DNA of 48,496 nt. It comes from Alphaproteobacteria bacterium. Lineage in GTDB: Bacteria > Pseudomonadota > Alphaproteobacteria > Rhizobiales > Beijerinckiaceae. This document shows positions 1 through 8,824 of this stretch, piece by piece. The DNA is taken from positions 1-48,496 of the forward strand of contig JAJPHH010000172.1 of the NCBI GenBank assembly GCA_021325385.1. The letters run 5' to 3'. The translations under genes and the position numbers were made by a program. The stretch's first letter is position 1, and every line of letters begins with the position of its first letter. Under the pieces are notes generated by a model, which saw only the letters and a list, made by a program, of their open reading frames with translations, was not told the DNA's origin and ran no database searches.

Positions 1-1
1 C

Positions 2-472
2 CATCACGACCGGCCGGCGACGAGCTGGGAGGGCCATCCGCACAGCGAAGTGCCGGACGGCCATTATCGCGTGCCGCTCGGCAAGGCCAAGATCGCGCGG
101 CCGGGAAGCGCCGTCACCGTGCTCGCCTATGGCACGATGGTGCATGTCGCGATCGCCGCGGCGCAGGATTCAGGCGTCGACGCCGAGGTGATCGATCTGC
201 GCACGCTGATTCCGCTCGATCTCGACACGATCGTCGCCTCGGTCAAGAAGACCGGCCGCTGCGTCGTCGTGCACGAGGCGACGCTGACCTGCGGCTACGG
301 AGCGGAGCTTGTCGCGCTCGTGCAGCAGCATTGCTTCTACTGGCTCGAGGCGCCGATCGAGCGCGTCGCCGGCTGGGACACGCCGTACCCTTACGCGTTC
401 GAGTGGGACTACTTCCCCGGCCCGAAACGCGTCGGCGCGGCGCTCGTCAAAGCCGCGGAAGCCAAGCCATGA
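2..472 (+). CDS. bkdA2: 2-oxoisovalerate (branched-chain 2-oxoacid) dehydrogenase E1 beta subunit, 5' truncated
   Basis: This is the C-terminal ~156 residues of a transketolase-like E1 beta subunit; the reading frame is open to the left window edge. The protein starts within ...HHDRPATSWEGHPHSEVPDGHY and continues into VPLGKAKIARPGSAVTVLAYG. The 'GHHDRP.T.W..HP...VPDGHY' stretch is typical of branched-chain rather than pyruvate dehydrogenase E1 beta. E1 decarboxylates branched-chain 2-oxoacids with thiamine diphosphate and reductively acylates the E2 lipoyl group. An internal GTG at 50 would give a short product but lies inside conserved sequence, so it is not the start. The stop codon overlaps the E2 start (ATGA), which indicates translational coupling in one operon. 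The thiamine-diphosphate part lies outside the window. Confidence 0.88.
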   Translation, partial: HHDRPATSWEGHPHSEVPDGHYRVPLGKAKIARPGSAVTVLAYGTMVHVAIAAAQDSGVDAEVIDLRTLIPLDLDTIVASVKKTGRCVVVHEATLTCGYGAELVALVQQHCFYWLEAPIERVAGWDTPYPYAFEWDYFPGPKRVGAALVKAAEAKP

Positions 473-1737
473 AATATGTTTTCAAGCTGCCCGATCTCGG
501 CGAAGGCACGACCAAGGCAGAGATCGTCAAATGGCATGTCGCGGCCGGCGACATCGTGCGCGAGGATCAGCCGCTGGTCGACGTGATGACCGACAAGGCG
601 ACGATGGAGATCCCGGCGCCGGTCAGCGGCACGATCGTCGAACTGCATGGCGAGCCGGGCGACGTTCGTCCGGTGGGCGCGGAGCTGGCGATTTTCGACG
701 TCGCCAGCGCGCCGCATCAGCGGGCCGCGGCGCCGGCCGCCCCTGCGGCTCAGCCGAAAATCGACGGGGCCGAGCAAGCCAAGCCCGCCCTGGCGCCCTC
801 ATCCGCGCCGGCGGAGAGCGCCCTGCTTGTCCGCGCCGAGCCGCCGGCGAAGCCGATCGCTTCGCCAGCAGTGCGCCGCCGCGCCGCCGAGCTGGGCGTC
901 TCGCTCGCCGACGTGCCGGCGAGCGGGCCTGACGGCCGCGTGCTGCGGGACGATCTCGAAGCCTTCGTCGCCGGCCGGCGGCCGGAAGCGGCGCGCGCCG
1001 AACGCCGGGAGGAGGACGGCGTCGAGGAGATCAAGATCATCGGCCTGCGCCGGGCGATCGCCGAGCGGATGCAGGACGCCAAGCGCCGCATCCCGCACAT
1101 CGCTTATGTCGAGGAAGTGGACGTCACCGCGCTCGAAGACTTGCGCGAGCATTTGAACCGCGAGCGGGCGGCCGAAGGGGTCAAGCTGACGATGCTGCCA
1201 TTCCTTGTCCGCGCCCTGGTCAAGGCGGTCGGCCGCTATCCGCAATGCAACGCGCTCTACGACGATGCGGCCGGGATCCTGCGCCGCCACCGCGCGGTTC
1301 ATGTCGGGATCGCGACGCAAACCCCTGCAGGTCTCATGGTTCCGGTGCTGCGTCACGCCGAGGCGCGCGACCTCTGGGAGAACGCCGGCGAGATCGCCCG
1401 GCTGGCGGGGCGGGCCCGCGACGGCAAGGCGGCGCGCGACGAACTGATCGGCTCGACGATCACCGTTTCGAGCCTCGGTCCGCTCGGCGGGATCGTCTCG
1501 ACCCCGGTGATCAATCCGCCGGAAGTCGCGATCGTCGGCGTCAACAAGATCGTCGAAAGGCCGGTGGTCCGCGCCGGTCAGATCGCCATACGCAAGATGA
1601 TGAACCTCTCCTCGTCCTTCGACCATCGCATCATCGACGGCTGGGACGCGGCCTCTTTCATTCAGGCGATCAAGGCCTCTCTCGAGCAGCCCGCGACGCT
1701 GTTCATGGCAGCGCCTCGCGGACGAACGGGCTCGTAG
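469..1737 (+). CDS. bkdB: Branched-chain 2-oxoacid dehydrogenase E2 (dihydrolipoyl acyltransferase)
   Basis: A 422-residue E2 core subunit. It has an N-terminal lipoyl domain (residues ~1-80) with the lipoylation motif TDKATMEI (K43). An Ala/Pro-rich linker follows, then a peripheral subunit-binding domain (~140-175, ASPAVRRRAAELGVSL...GPDGRVLRDDL). The C-terminal acyltransferase domain carries the catalytic SSSFDHRIIDGWDAASF (H386, D390). The segment GLRRAIAERMQDAKRRIPH..YVEEVDVTALE matches the branched-chain E2 type. The ATG at 469 overlaps the E1 beta stop by four bases. No E3 (lipoamide dehydrogenase) gene follows; the next gene is convergent and the two 3' ends overlap by 35 bases. The C-terminal tail APRGRTGS is encoded within that overlap. 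Confidence 0.9.
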   Translation: MKYVFKLPDLGEGTTKAEIVKWHVAAGDIVREDQPLVDVMTDKATMEIPAPVSGTIVELHGEPGDVRPVGAELAIFDVASAPHQRAAAPAAPAAQPKIDGAEQAKPALAPSSAPAESALLVRAEPPAKPIASPAVRRRAAELGVSLADVPASGPDGRVLRDDLEAFVAGRRPEAARAERREEDGVEEIKIIGLRRAIAERMQDAKRRIPHIAYVEEVDVTALEDLREHLNRERAAEGVKLTMLPFLVRALVKAVGRYPQCNALYDDAAGILRRHRAVHVGIATQTPAGLMVPVLRHAEARDLWENAGEIARLAGRARDGKAARDELIGSTITVSSLGPLGGIVSTPVINPPEVAIVGVNKIVERPVVRAGQIAIRKMMNLSSSFDHRIIDGWDAASFIQAIKASLEQPATLFMAAPRGRTGS

Positions 1738-3610
1738 ACGCGCCCGCATCGATCTTCGCGAGAAGCGGCAGCACTTCCTTCGCCGGAACGGGCATGCTGA
1801 AGAGCCGGCCCTGAACCTCCTTGCAGCCTTCCGCGCTCAGCCACTGCAATTGCTCCTCCGTCTCGACGCCTTCGGCGGTGGTGCGCATGCCGAAATGGAC
1901 GCCGAGTCCGGTGATCGCGCTGACGATCGTCCGGCTGCGATGGTCTTGCGACAGGTCGCGGACAAAGGACCGGTCGACCTTGATCTTGTCGAAAGGGTAG
2001 GTGCGCAAATAGCTCAAGCTCGAAAAGCCGGTGCCGAAATCGTCCATCGAGATGCGCACGCCGAGTTCGCGCAAGCGGGCGAGGGTCGTCACGCTCTTCG
2101 TCGTCTTCTCCAGAAGGACGGTTTCGGTGATCTCGATCTCCAGCCGTTCCGGCGGCAGGCCCGATGCGGCGAAGGCGTCGCGTACCGCCCTCACCACGTC
2201 GCCGCGCTGAAACTCGACCGGCGAAACATTGACCGCGACGGTGATGTGCGGCGGCCACGCCATCGCCGCGGCGCAGGCCTGGCGCAGGACCCACTCGCCG
2301 AGTTGCAGGATGAGCCCCGTATCCTCGGCGACCGGAATGAACTCGGACGGTTCGATTGGCCCGCGCGTCGGATGGGTCCAGCGCGCCAGCGCCTCGAAGC
2401 TGCTGACGCGGCGCGTCTCGACCTCGATCAACGGTTGATAATAGACCTCGAACTCGCCGCGCGCGATCGCGCTGCGCAGATCGATTTCGAGCTGCCGGCG
2501 CGCTTGCGCCGTCGCGTCCATTTCCGGATCGAACAATTTGAAGGCGCCGCGCCCCTCGGCTTTGGCCCGGTACATGGCGAGGTCGGCGCTCTTGAGCAGA
2601 TATTCCGGATTTTCGAGGCCGCGTTCGCTGACGGCGACGCCGACGCTGGCGCTGATCTGGATGATGTGCCCGTCGACGTGACAAGGCGCGCTCAAGAGTT
2701 CGACGATCTGGCCGGCGAGCGCGAGCGCCGCTTTCGGCTGCTCGCCGGTCGTCTGCAGAACGGCGAATTCATCACCGCCCAGCCTCGCGATCCGGGCGCT
2801 CGCGGTGAGCGCGTCTCGGAGCCGTCCGCCGAGGGTTTTCAGCAGCGCGTCGCCGACCGAATGGCCCAACGTGTCGTTGACGCCCTTAAAGCCGTCGAGA
2901 TCGATGAACAAAGCCGCCAGCGGCGCGCGGCGAATGCGGGCATCGACCAGCGCGCGCTCCAGGTCTTCGCGGAACAGGATGCGATTGGCGAGGCCGGTCA
3001 GGGCGTCGTGATAGGCGAGAAAATGCGAGCGCTCCTCCGAGCGCTGACGCTGCTCGATCTCCTCCTGAAGCTTCTGATTGGCCGCGCTGAGGCTCTGGGT
3101 GCGCTCGACGATGCGGCCCTCCAGGCTGCGATTGGCGTTTTGCAGCTCCGCATTCAGCGTTTCGAGCGCTTCGCTGGCGCGTTTGCGATCGATCTGCGTG
3201 TTGACGCGAGCCAACGCCACCGCGAAATCGACAGGCTTGGTGACGTAATCATTGGCGCCGATCTCCAGCGCTTCGACAATATCCTCGCTGCGGCTGTTCG
3301 CGGTGACCATGATGACAGGCAGTTGCGACTGCGAATATTTCTGCCGGATTCTGCGCAGGACTTCGACGCCGGTTATGTCGGGCATCATGATGTCGAGCAA
3401 CACCAGATCGAAGACGCCGCGCTCGATCATGTCCAACGCGCTCCGGCCGCCGTCAGCTTCGGCGATGTCGAAATTGCGGCGCTGGAAGCGCCGAGCGAGA
3501 ACGTTGCGATTGTCGGCGACGTCGTCGACGATCAACAGACGCGGCCGCGGCTGCGGCGCGTCTTCATCGGCGTCGTTCTGAAACAAGGCGGCGACGGCGG
3601 AGGACGACAT
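1703..3610 (-). CDS. Response regulator with GGDEF and EAL domains (c-di-GMP turnover)
   Basis: A 635-residue cytoplasmic protein. It has an N-terminal receiver domain (~23-140) with acidic D29/D30, phospho-acceptor D73 in LLDIMMP and K125. A coiled-coil helix follows (~140-195). The diguanylate cyclase domain (~195-360) has an intact GGDEF at 278-282. The phosphodiesterase domain (~370-620) has intact EAL (406-408), DDFGTG (523-528), KIKVD and AEGVET. Both catalytic motifs look functional; no RxxD inhibitory site is visible just before GGDEF. It probably couples phosphorylation to cyclic-di-GMP synthesis or breakdown. It lies 10 bases downstream of a histidine kinase on the same strand (3621-5042), an obvious candidate partner. 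Its 3' end overlaps the convergent E2 gene. Confidence 0.92.
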   Translation of the reverse strand: MSSSAVAALFQNDADEDAPQPRPRLLIVDDVADNRNVLARRFQRRNFDIAEADGGRSALDMIERGVFDLVLLDIMMPDITGVEVLRRIRQKYSQSQLPVIMVTANSRSEDIVEALEIGANDYVTKPVDFAVALARVNTQIDRKRASEALETLNAELQNANRSLEGRIVERTQSLSAANQKLQEEIEQRQRSEERSHFLAYHDALTGLANRILFREDLERALVDARIRRAPLAALFIDLDGFKGVNDTLGHSVGDALLKTLGGRLRDALTASARIARLGGDEFAVLQTTGEQPKAALALAGQIVELLSAPCHVDGHIIQISASVGVAVSERGLENPEYLLKSADLAMYRAKAEGRGAFKLFDPEMDATAQARRQLEIDLRSAIARGEFEVYYQPLIEVETRRVSSFEALARWTHPTRGPIEPSEFIPVAEDTGLILQLGEWVLRQACAAAMAWPPHITVAVNVSPVEFQRGDVVRAVRDAFAASGLPPERLEIEITETVLLEKTTKSVTTLARLRELGVRISMDDFGTGFSSLSYLRTYPFDKIKVDRSFVRDLSQDHRSRTIVSAITGLGVHFGMRTTAEGVETEEQLQWLSAEGCKEVQGRLFSMPVPAKEVLPLLAKIDAGASTSPFVREALP

Positions 3611-3620
3611 GGATGGCCTA

Positions 3621-5042
3621 TCAGGCGAGAGCGGGGATCAAGGCTGAACGTTCTTCGTTCGGCGCGGCTTTGGCGGTAGGCTCGGCGCAATCGGCGCGAA
3701 CCCGGACGCTGAAGCAGGAGCCGCGGCCGACCTCGCTCGTCACCGAAACGTCGCCGCCCATCAGCTCGCAGTAACGGCGGCTGATGGCGAGGCCGAGGCC
3801 GGTCCCGCCATATTTCTTGGCGGTCTCGGGCGTCGCTTGGCCGAAATCCTGGAAGAGCCGCTCCATATCGGCTTTGGAGATGCCGATGCCGGTGTCCCGG
3901 ACGTGAAACTCGATCCAGTCGCCGATCAGGTCGCGTCGACGCGCGGCGGTCAGGGCGATGGCGCCTTTGCTGGTGAACTTCGCGGCGTTGCTCAACAGAT
4001 TGAGAAGAACTTGCCGCAGCTTGGTCGGATCGGCGGACACCTTGCCGAGATCGGGCGGCGCGTTCAGTTCGAAGGAATTGCCGTTGGCGGCGATCAGCGG
4101 CTTGCTGGTCGAGACGATGTCGTTCAGCAGAAGGTTGAGGTCGAACGTCTCGACGTTGAGATCGATCCGATCCGACTCGATCTTCGAAATGTCGAGCACT
4201 TCCGTCACCAGCGAGAGCAGATGCTTGCCGGCGCTGTTGATGCGCTTCAAGTCGAGAAGCCTCTGCTCGCCCGCCGCCGCGGCCTCGGCGTCTTCGAGAA
4301 GGATCTCGCTATAGCCGATCACCGCGTTGAGCGGCGTTCGGAATTCGTGACTCATCTTGGCGAGAAAAATCGACTTCGCCCGGTTGGCCGCGTCCGCGGC
4401 CTCTTTGGCCTGACGCAATCTGATCGACGTCGCGTGGTGGCGCTCGCTCTCCCGCTCCAGATCGGATCGCATGGTCATGATGTTGGCGTAGAAGATCGCC
4501 ATCCATGACATATACGCCGTGGCGGAGAGGATCGACAGCCAGCCGACCGTGGAGAGCTGCGCGAGCGGGACGAGCTCGGGAAAGCCGAAGCGGAGGTAGC
4601 AGGCGATGAACGCGGCGATATGCGTCGAGAACAGCGCGATGATCAGCGCCGGCCGGTGCGAAAGGTAGAAGAAGGCCAAGAGAAGGCTGACGATCATCCA
4701 GGGCAGGAGAGGGGAGCTCACCCCGCCATAATTGTATGCGCCGAACAGGGATACGAAAAGCAGAAGCTGCACCGAAGCTGTCGCGGCGAGATCCAGGCTC
4801 CGCGTCCATTTGAAGACCAGCGGGAGCAGCCAAAACGCCCAGACGCACAGGATGATCGTCCAGCAGGCGGCGCTGTGGTTCTTGTCGACCAGATACAGAT
4901 AGAGCGGAACGGGCTGCGACATGAGCGGCCCGACGAAATGAGTGAAGACGAAATTTCTGGCGACCGCGCGCTCGGAACGTTCGAGCGCCGCGGCGTTGGG
5001 TATGAACCAGTCCAGCGCTTCCAAGAACCAATTCCAGCTCAT
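3621..5042 (-). CDS. Membrane hybrid-less sensor histidine kinase (paralogue A)
   Basis: A 473-residue kinase starting at the ATG at 5042, preceded by GGAA; a TTG eight codons upstream is less likely. The N-terminal ~185 residues hold about five or six hydrophobic segments and the motif [11 protein letters not shown] (105-115). A short helical linker follows, then HisKA with H232 in [17 protein letters not shown], and HATPase_c with N box [13 protein letters not shown]1 DTGIGIS and G2 GGTGLGLAI. All catalytic boxes are intact. There is no receiver domain. The sensor is homologous over its whole length to that of the divergent kinase at 5322, so the two are diverged duplicates. It likely forms an operon with the REC-GGDEF-EAL gene 10 bases downstream. 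Its ligand is unknown. Confidence 0.9.
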   Translation of the reverse strand: MSWNWFLEALDWFIPNAAALERSERAVARNFVFTHFVGPLMSQPVPLYLYLVDKNHSAACWTIILCVWAFWLLPLVFKWTRSLDLAATASVQLLLFVSLFGAYNYGGVSSPLLPWMIVSLLLAFFYLSHRPALIIALFSTHIAAFIACYLRFGFPELVPLAQLSTVGWLSILSATAYMSWMAIFYANIMTMRSDLERESERHHATSIRLRQAKEAADAANRAKSIFLAKMSHEFRTPLNAVIGYSEILLEDAEAAAAGEQRLLDLKRINSAGKHLLSLVTEVLDISKIESDRIDLNVETFDLNLLLNDIVSTSKPLIAANGNSFELNAPPDLGKVSADPTKLRQVLLNLLSNAAKFTSKGAIALTAARRRDLIGDWIEFHVRDTGIGISKADMERLFQDFGQATPETAKKYGGTGLGLAISRRYCELMGGDVSVTSEVGRGSCFSVRVRADCAEPTAKAAPNEERSALIPALA

Positions 5043-5196
5043 TGATTTCCGCCCCGCCCCGCGCAAAATCTCGAAATTGCCGCGCCACGCTACTCAGCCG
5101 CCGTTTAAGATTCCGTTTCCCCCGATCTCGCAATGGTCGTCAAAGGCAGGCGAATCCTAGCAAATGTTCGAAATCCTGCGAGCGCCGTCGAGCAAC

Positions 5197-5211
5197 TTAA
5201 CCGGCTATTAA
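5197..5211. promoter_or_regulatory. CtrA-type box TTAA-N7-TTAA
   Basis: The sequence TTAACCGGCTATTAA fits the consensus of the alphaproteobacterial cell-cycle regulator CtrA (TTAA, seven bases, TTAA) exactly. It sits in the 279-base region between the two divergent histidine kinase genes, about 111 bases upstream of the plus-strand ATG and 155 bases upstream of the minus-strand ATG. In a GC-rich genome this match is unlikely by chance. Binding by CtrA is inferred, not shown. Confidence 0.6.
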
Positions 5212-5231
5212 GCGCGCGATGAAACTCTACG

Positions 5232-5246
5232 TACCTTGCGAAGGTA
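5232..5246. repeat. Inverted repeat TACCTT-gcg-AAGGTA
   Basis: A perfect 6-bp inverted repeat with a 3-base centre, in the intergenic region between the divergent kinase genes and 21 bases from the CtrA-type box. It may be an operator for a dimeric regulator. Confidence 0.5.
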
Positions 5247-5277
5247 GATGTCTTCCACGCGGCGACGCGCTTCCAAC

Positions 5278-5306
5278 GCAAAGCGAAGATCGCGTAAACG
5301 CTTTGC
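5278..5306. repeat. Inverted repeat GCAAAGCG-N13-CGCTTTGC
   Basis: Perfect 8-bp arms separated by 13 bases, ending 15 bases before the ATG at 5322. It could be an operator, or a hairpin in the leader of the plus-strand kinase mRNA that affects ribosome access; that start codon has no strong Shine-Dalgarno sequence. Confidence 0.5.
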
Positions 5307-5321
5307 TTAGGTTAACAAAAC

Positions 5322-6866
5322 ATGTCCACGAGCTCGACCGTCGAGAGACTGAACAACTTTGTCGACTGGTTCATTCCGGCGGACGTCGTCAGCGACGTCG
5401 AGATGCGCAAGCAGGCGCGCATCTTTCTCTACAGCCACATTTTCGGTCCGTTCATCGGCAACACGGTGCCTCTGGCGCTTTACCTTTTCGATCCCAAGCC
5501 AGGTTTCCAGATAACAATATTGGCTGCCGCGATCACCGGCTTCTGGATTTTTCCGTTCGTTCTGCGCGCCTTCGGCCACTACTATTTGCTCGCGACGATC
5601 TCGATCCAGAACCTGATCTTCTGCATCCTCTGGAGCTGCTACTTTTATGGCGGCGTCACATCGCCGACTCTGCCCTGGGTTCTGACCATACCTTTGCTGG
5701 CGCTGTTCTATGTCGGCTCCTCGCCGAGGATGCGGTTGGTCGTCTTGTCGCTTTTTGCGGTCAATTTGGCGGCGTTCCTATTTCTCTACAACGTCGTCGG
5801 CCACCCGGCGAGCACGATGCCGGTCAGCGCGATGCAAAGCCTCGGACTGGTGTCGACGATCGCGACGTCGATCTATGTGGCGATGATGGCCCTGTTCTAC
5901 GCGAACGCTCTCGCCGCTCAGGTCGAATTGGGCGCGGAGATGCGCGCGCACATGGCGAAAGCGGCTGATCTGCGCAGCGCGGTCGCGGAAGCCGAGCGCG
6001 CCGGCGCCGCCAAAAGCGATTTTCTCGCCAAGATCAGTCACGAGTTGCGCACCCCGCTCAACGCCGTGATCGGCTACAGCGAAATGCTGATGGAGGATAT
6101 GAGCGCGGCGGAGGAGACGGAGGCCATCGCCGACGTCAAGAAAATTCACGGCGCCGGTCATTTCCTGCTCAAGCTGGTCAACGAAGTTCTCGATCTCTCC
6201 AAGATCGAAGCCGGGAAAATGGAGGTTAATGTCGAGCCCGTCGATCTCCAGGCCTTGCTCGAGAGGGTTGGCGAGCGCCATCGGCCCCTGGCGCGGCAAA
6301 ACAATCTTGATCTCGTCGTTTCTTGCGACCCGGCGCTCGGCGTGATCGCCACCGACTCGGCGAAATTGGAGAATGCGCTCGGCGAATTGATCGACAATGC
6401 AATCAAGTTCACCCGCGAGGGCGGCGTCACCCTGGTTGGCGAGCGCGTCCGAGGGGCGAAAGGCGATGAAGTCGCGATCAGCGTGCGCGACACCGGCGTC
6501 GGCATCGCGCCGGAGAGGTTCGGGTCCTTGTTCGAGCAATTCAACCTCGCCGGCGACACTTCGGCGAGCAAATATGGCGGGACCGGGCTCGGACTGGCGC
6601 TCGGTCAAAAGATCAGCCGCCTCCTCGGCGGCGACCTCGCCGTGGAGAGCCAACTCAATGTCGGCAGTTGCTTCACCATTCGGATCCCGGCCAAGCCTGT
6701 CGAAACATCGGCGAAACCCGCGGCCGAAGATCGCGACGTCGCCGCGGCGCTGAGCGCGGCCGAGACGTTTCACCGGCAATTGCGGCCGCTGATCGCACAA
6801 GCCGGACGGGAGGCCGAACCGGCTTCGGGTCAAGGTCAGGAGGTCAAAGCGGCGGTCAATGCCTAA
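5322..6866 (+). CDS. Membrane sensor histidine kinase (paralogue B)
   Basis: A 514-residue kinase paralogous to the divergent one at 3621-5042. The N-terminal membrane domain (~1-200) has the matching motif YGGVTSPTLPW (109-119) and several hydrophobic helices. HisKA has H240 in [19 protein letters not shown]; HATPase_c follows with N box ELIDNAIKFT, G1 DTGVGIA and G2 GGTGLGLAL. About 70 C-terminal residues (AKPAAEDRDVAAALSAAETF...) extend beyond the ATPase domain and resemble no domain I recognise; they are Ala/Glu-rich and helical. The gene overlaps the next response regulator gene by 8 bases, so the two are almost certainly cognate. A CtrA-type box and two inverted repeats lie upstream. 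Confidence 0.9.
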   Translation: MSTSSTVERLNNFVDWFIPADVVSDVEMRKQARIFLYSHIFGPFIGNTVPLALYLFDPKPGFQITILAAAITGFWIFPFVLRAFGHYYLLATISIQNLIFCILWSCYFYGGVTSPTLPWVLTIPLLALFYVGSSPRMRLVVLSLFAVNLAAFLFLYNVVGHPASTMPVSAMQSLGLVSTIATSIYVAMMALFYANALAAQVELGAEMRAHMAKAADLRSAVAEAERAGAAKSDFLAKISHELRTPLNAVIGYSEMLMEDMSAAEETEAIADVKKIHGAGHFLLKLVNEVLDLSKIEAGKMEVNVEPVDLQALLERVGERHRPLARQNNLDLVVSCDPALGVIATDSAKLENALGELIDNAIKFTREGGVTLVGERVRGAKGDEVAISVRDTGVGIAPERFGSLFEQFNLAGDTSASKYGGTGLGLALGQKISRLLGGDLAVESQLNVGSCFTIRIPAKPVETSAKPAAEDRDVAAALSAAETFHRQLRPLIAQAGREAEPASGQGQEVKAAVNA

Positions 6867-7227
6867 AATCCTGCTTGTCGAGGACAACGAGATCAATCGA
6901 GACATGTTGACGCGGCGGCTCGCCCGCAGCGGCTTCGACGTATGCTGCGCGATCGACGGCCCGGCCGGCGTGGCGATGGCCGCGAGCGAGCGGCCGGATC
7001 TGATCTTGATGGACGTCGCGCTCGGCGCCATGGATGGATGGGAGGCGACGGAGCTGATCAAGCGGTCGCCTGACACCGCGGACATCCCGGTCATCGCGCT
7101 CACCGCCCATGCGCTTGCGAGCGACCGCGAGAAGAGCGTCAGCGTCGGCTGCGCGGATTTCGACACCAAGCCTGTCGACTTGCCCCGGCTGCTGGGCAAG
7201 ATCAACGCCTGCCTGTCAGCTCATTGA
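6859..7227 (+). CDS. Single-domain response regulator (CheY/DivK-like)
   Basis: 122 residues consisting only of a receiver domain: acidic pocket E8/D9, phospho-acceptor D52 in LILMDVALG, conserved T82 in ALTAH and K104 in DTKPVD. No output domain is present, so it acts through protein-protein contact or as a phosphorelay shuttle. The ATG lies inside the end of the preceding kinase gene (ATGCCTAA), which implies translational coupling. The arrangement of a membrane kinase plus a lone receiver under a CtrA-type box recalls DivJ/DivK-type cell-cycle signalling, but the sequence is not close enough for me to call it DivK. Confidence 0.9.
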   Translation: MPKILLVEDNEINRDMLTRRLARSGFDVCCAIDGPAGVAMAASERPDLILMDVALGAMDGWEATELIKRSPDTADIPVIALTAHALASDREKSVSVGCADFDTKPVDLPRLLGKINACLSAH

Positions 7228-7455
7228 AAGCGCGAGGCGGCGGGCGGCTCGCCAGGTCCTGCCTCTAGCCGTATCGGCGCGACGGGGCCAATGCTTAGCA
7301 AGAAATTTACGCGGCGCTGCATAGCGGCTGATCGGCGTTGACGCCAAACTAACCGCATGTCCAAGAACAACAGCGACGCCAAGTCGGCTCGCCCGCCTCG
7401 GCGCACGAGGCAAGTTTTCCTTAATCGCCACGGCGCACGCTGATTAAACGTATCA

Positions 7456-8805
7456 ATGGAGCGTACCGTGGCGAGCTATGATTACGCCTCAACTCCGATG
7501 GCGGCGCTGGGCGGCAGCATGAGAGATTTCCGCGTGCCCAGCGGCGCCGATCTCCTTGGCCGCATCGAAGGGTTCTACCGATGGCAGGACGCGCGCCGGC
7601 AGGGCGGCCTGTGGCCCTTCTCGCGATCGACGCAAACCGGGCCCGGCGCCACCGTCTCGGCGAGCGACGACAGCGGCCGCAGCATGGATGGCGTCAATTT
7701 CGCCTCCCAGGATTATCTCAGCCTCGCCTCCCATCCCGCCATCAAAGAGACGGCGCAGGAGGCGATCGCGCGCTATGGCGTGCACAGCGCCGGCTCGCCG
7801 GCCTTGGTCGGCAACACGACCCATTCGATTGCGCTGGAGCGGAAGATCGCCGAATTCCTCGGCATGGAGGAGGCGGTTCTGTTCCCGACGGGATGGGCCG
7901 CCGGCTATGGCGTGATCCGCGGCCTCGTGCGCTCGGCCGATCATATCGTGATGGATCAGCTCGCCCATGCCTGCTTGCAGGAGGGCGCCAACGCGGCGAC
8001 GCGCAACATCTATCAATTCCGTCATCTCGACACGGACCATTGCCGGCGCTGGCTCAGCGAAATTCGCGCCAAGGACGCGGAAAACGGCGTGATGGTGGTG
8101 ACCGAGGGCCTGTTCTCGATGGACTCGGATACGCCCAACCTGGTCGCGTTGCAGGACCTTTGTCATGAATACAATGCGACGCTCGTCGTCGACGTCGCGC
8201 ATGACCTCGGCGCGCTCGGCGAAGACGGGCGCGGCCATATCGGCTTGCAAGGCATGATCGGCAAGATCGACCTGGTCATGGGGAGTTTCTCCAAGACATT
8301 CGCCTCCAATGGCGGGTTCGTCGCCTGCAAAAATCGCGCGGTCAAAGAATATCTGCGCTTCTATGCGCCTTCGACCACCTTCTCGAACGCGCTGTCTCAG
8401 GCCCAGGCGGCCGTGGCGTTGAAAGCGTTCGAAATCGTCGAGTCGCAGGAGGGCGTCTGGCGGCGCGCGGCCTTGATGCGCAACGTCCTCGATCTCCGCG
8501 CCGCTTTGCGCAGAAGCGGGCTCGACTATTACGGCGAGCCGTCGGCGATCGTCGCGGTGAAAATGGGCGGCGAGGCGCTGGCGCGGTTGGTCAGCCGGCA
8601 ATTGCCGCGGCTCGGTTTGCTCGCCAATCTGGTCGAGTACCCGGCGGTGGGCAAAGGCGCGGCGCGGTTCCGCATGCAGGTCATGGCCGGACACACGGCG
8701 CAGAACATCGCCGATGCGGTCGAGCGATTGGCGGCTTCCGTCGCCATCGCGACGCAGGAATACGAGATGTCGAAAAAGCCGGCGCAGAGCGCGGCCGCGG
8801 CGTGA
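7456..8805 (+). CDS. Alpha-oxoamine synthase family PLP enzyme (AONS/KBL/SPT-like)
   Basis: 449 residues of the fold-type I PLP family that condenses an amino acid with an acyl-CoA or acyl-ACP thioester. PLP lysine K280 is in GSFSKTFASNGGF. H171 in QLAHACLQEG is the ring-stacking histidine. D246 and H249 in VVDVAHDLGALGEDGRG are the cofactor-binding pair. HSAGSPALVGNT matches the family's substrate-binding segment. It has an N-terminal extension of ~75 residues and a C-terminal Ala-rich tail, against ~390 for typical 8-amino-7-oxononanoate synthase. No biotin, threonine-degradation or sphingolipid gene is adjacent, so the substrate is open. GTG at 7468, preceded by GGAG, is an alternative start. 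Confidence 0.82.
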   Translation: MERTVASYDYASTPMAALGGSMRDFRVPSGADLLGRIEGFYRWQDARRQGGLWPFSRSTQTGPGATVSASDDSGRSMDGVNFASQDYLSLASHPAIKETAQEAIARYGVHSAGSPALVGNTTHSIALERKIAEFLGMEEAVLFPTGWAAGYGVIRGLVRSADHIVMDQLAHACLQEGANAATRNIYQFRHLDTDHCRRWLSEIRAKDAENGVMVVTEGLFSMDSDTPNLVALQDLCHEYNATLVVDVAHDLGALGEDGRGHIGLQGMIGKIDLVMGSFSKTFASNGGFVACKNRAVKEYLRFYAPSTTFSNALSQAQAAVALKAFEIVESQEGVWRRAALMRNVLDLRAALRRSGLDYYGEPSAIVAVKMGGEALARLVSRQLPRLGLLANLVEYPAVGKGAARFRMQVMAGHTAQNIADAVERLAASVAIATQEYEMSKKPAQSAAAA

Positions 8806-8824
8806 GCTTCTATCGCGCGCCCGG

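Noticed and set aside
2-1737. Reading the first two genes as pyruvate dehydrogenase E1 beta and E2
   Set aside because: The E1 beta HHDRPATSWEGHP..VPDGHY stretch and the E2 QDAKRRIPHIAYVEEVDVTALE segment fit the branched-chain complex better.
1850-3679. Long plus-strand open frame (~609 codons) opposite the REC-GGDEF-EAL gene
   Set aside because: It is the GC-driven antisense shadow of a gene with intact domain motifs, has no similarity, and would span the neighbouring kinase end.
7357-7443. 28-codon open frame (MSKNNSDAKSARPPRR...) before the PLP enzyme
   Set aside because: No ribosome-binding site and no similarity; Arg-rich composition is expected by chance in this DNA.
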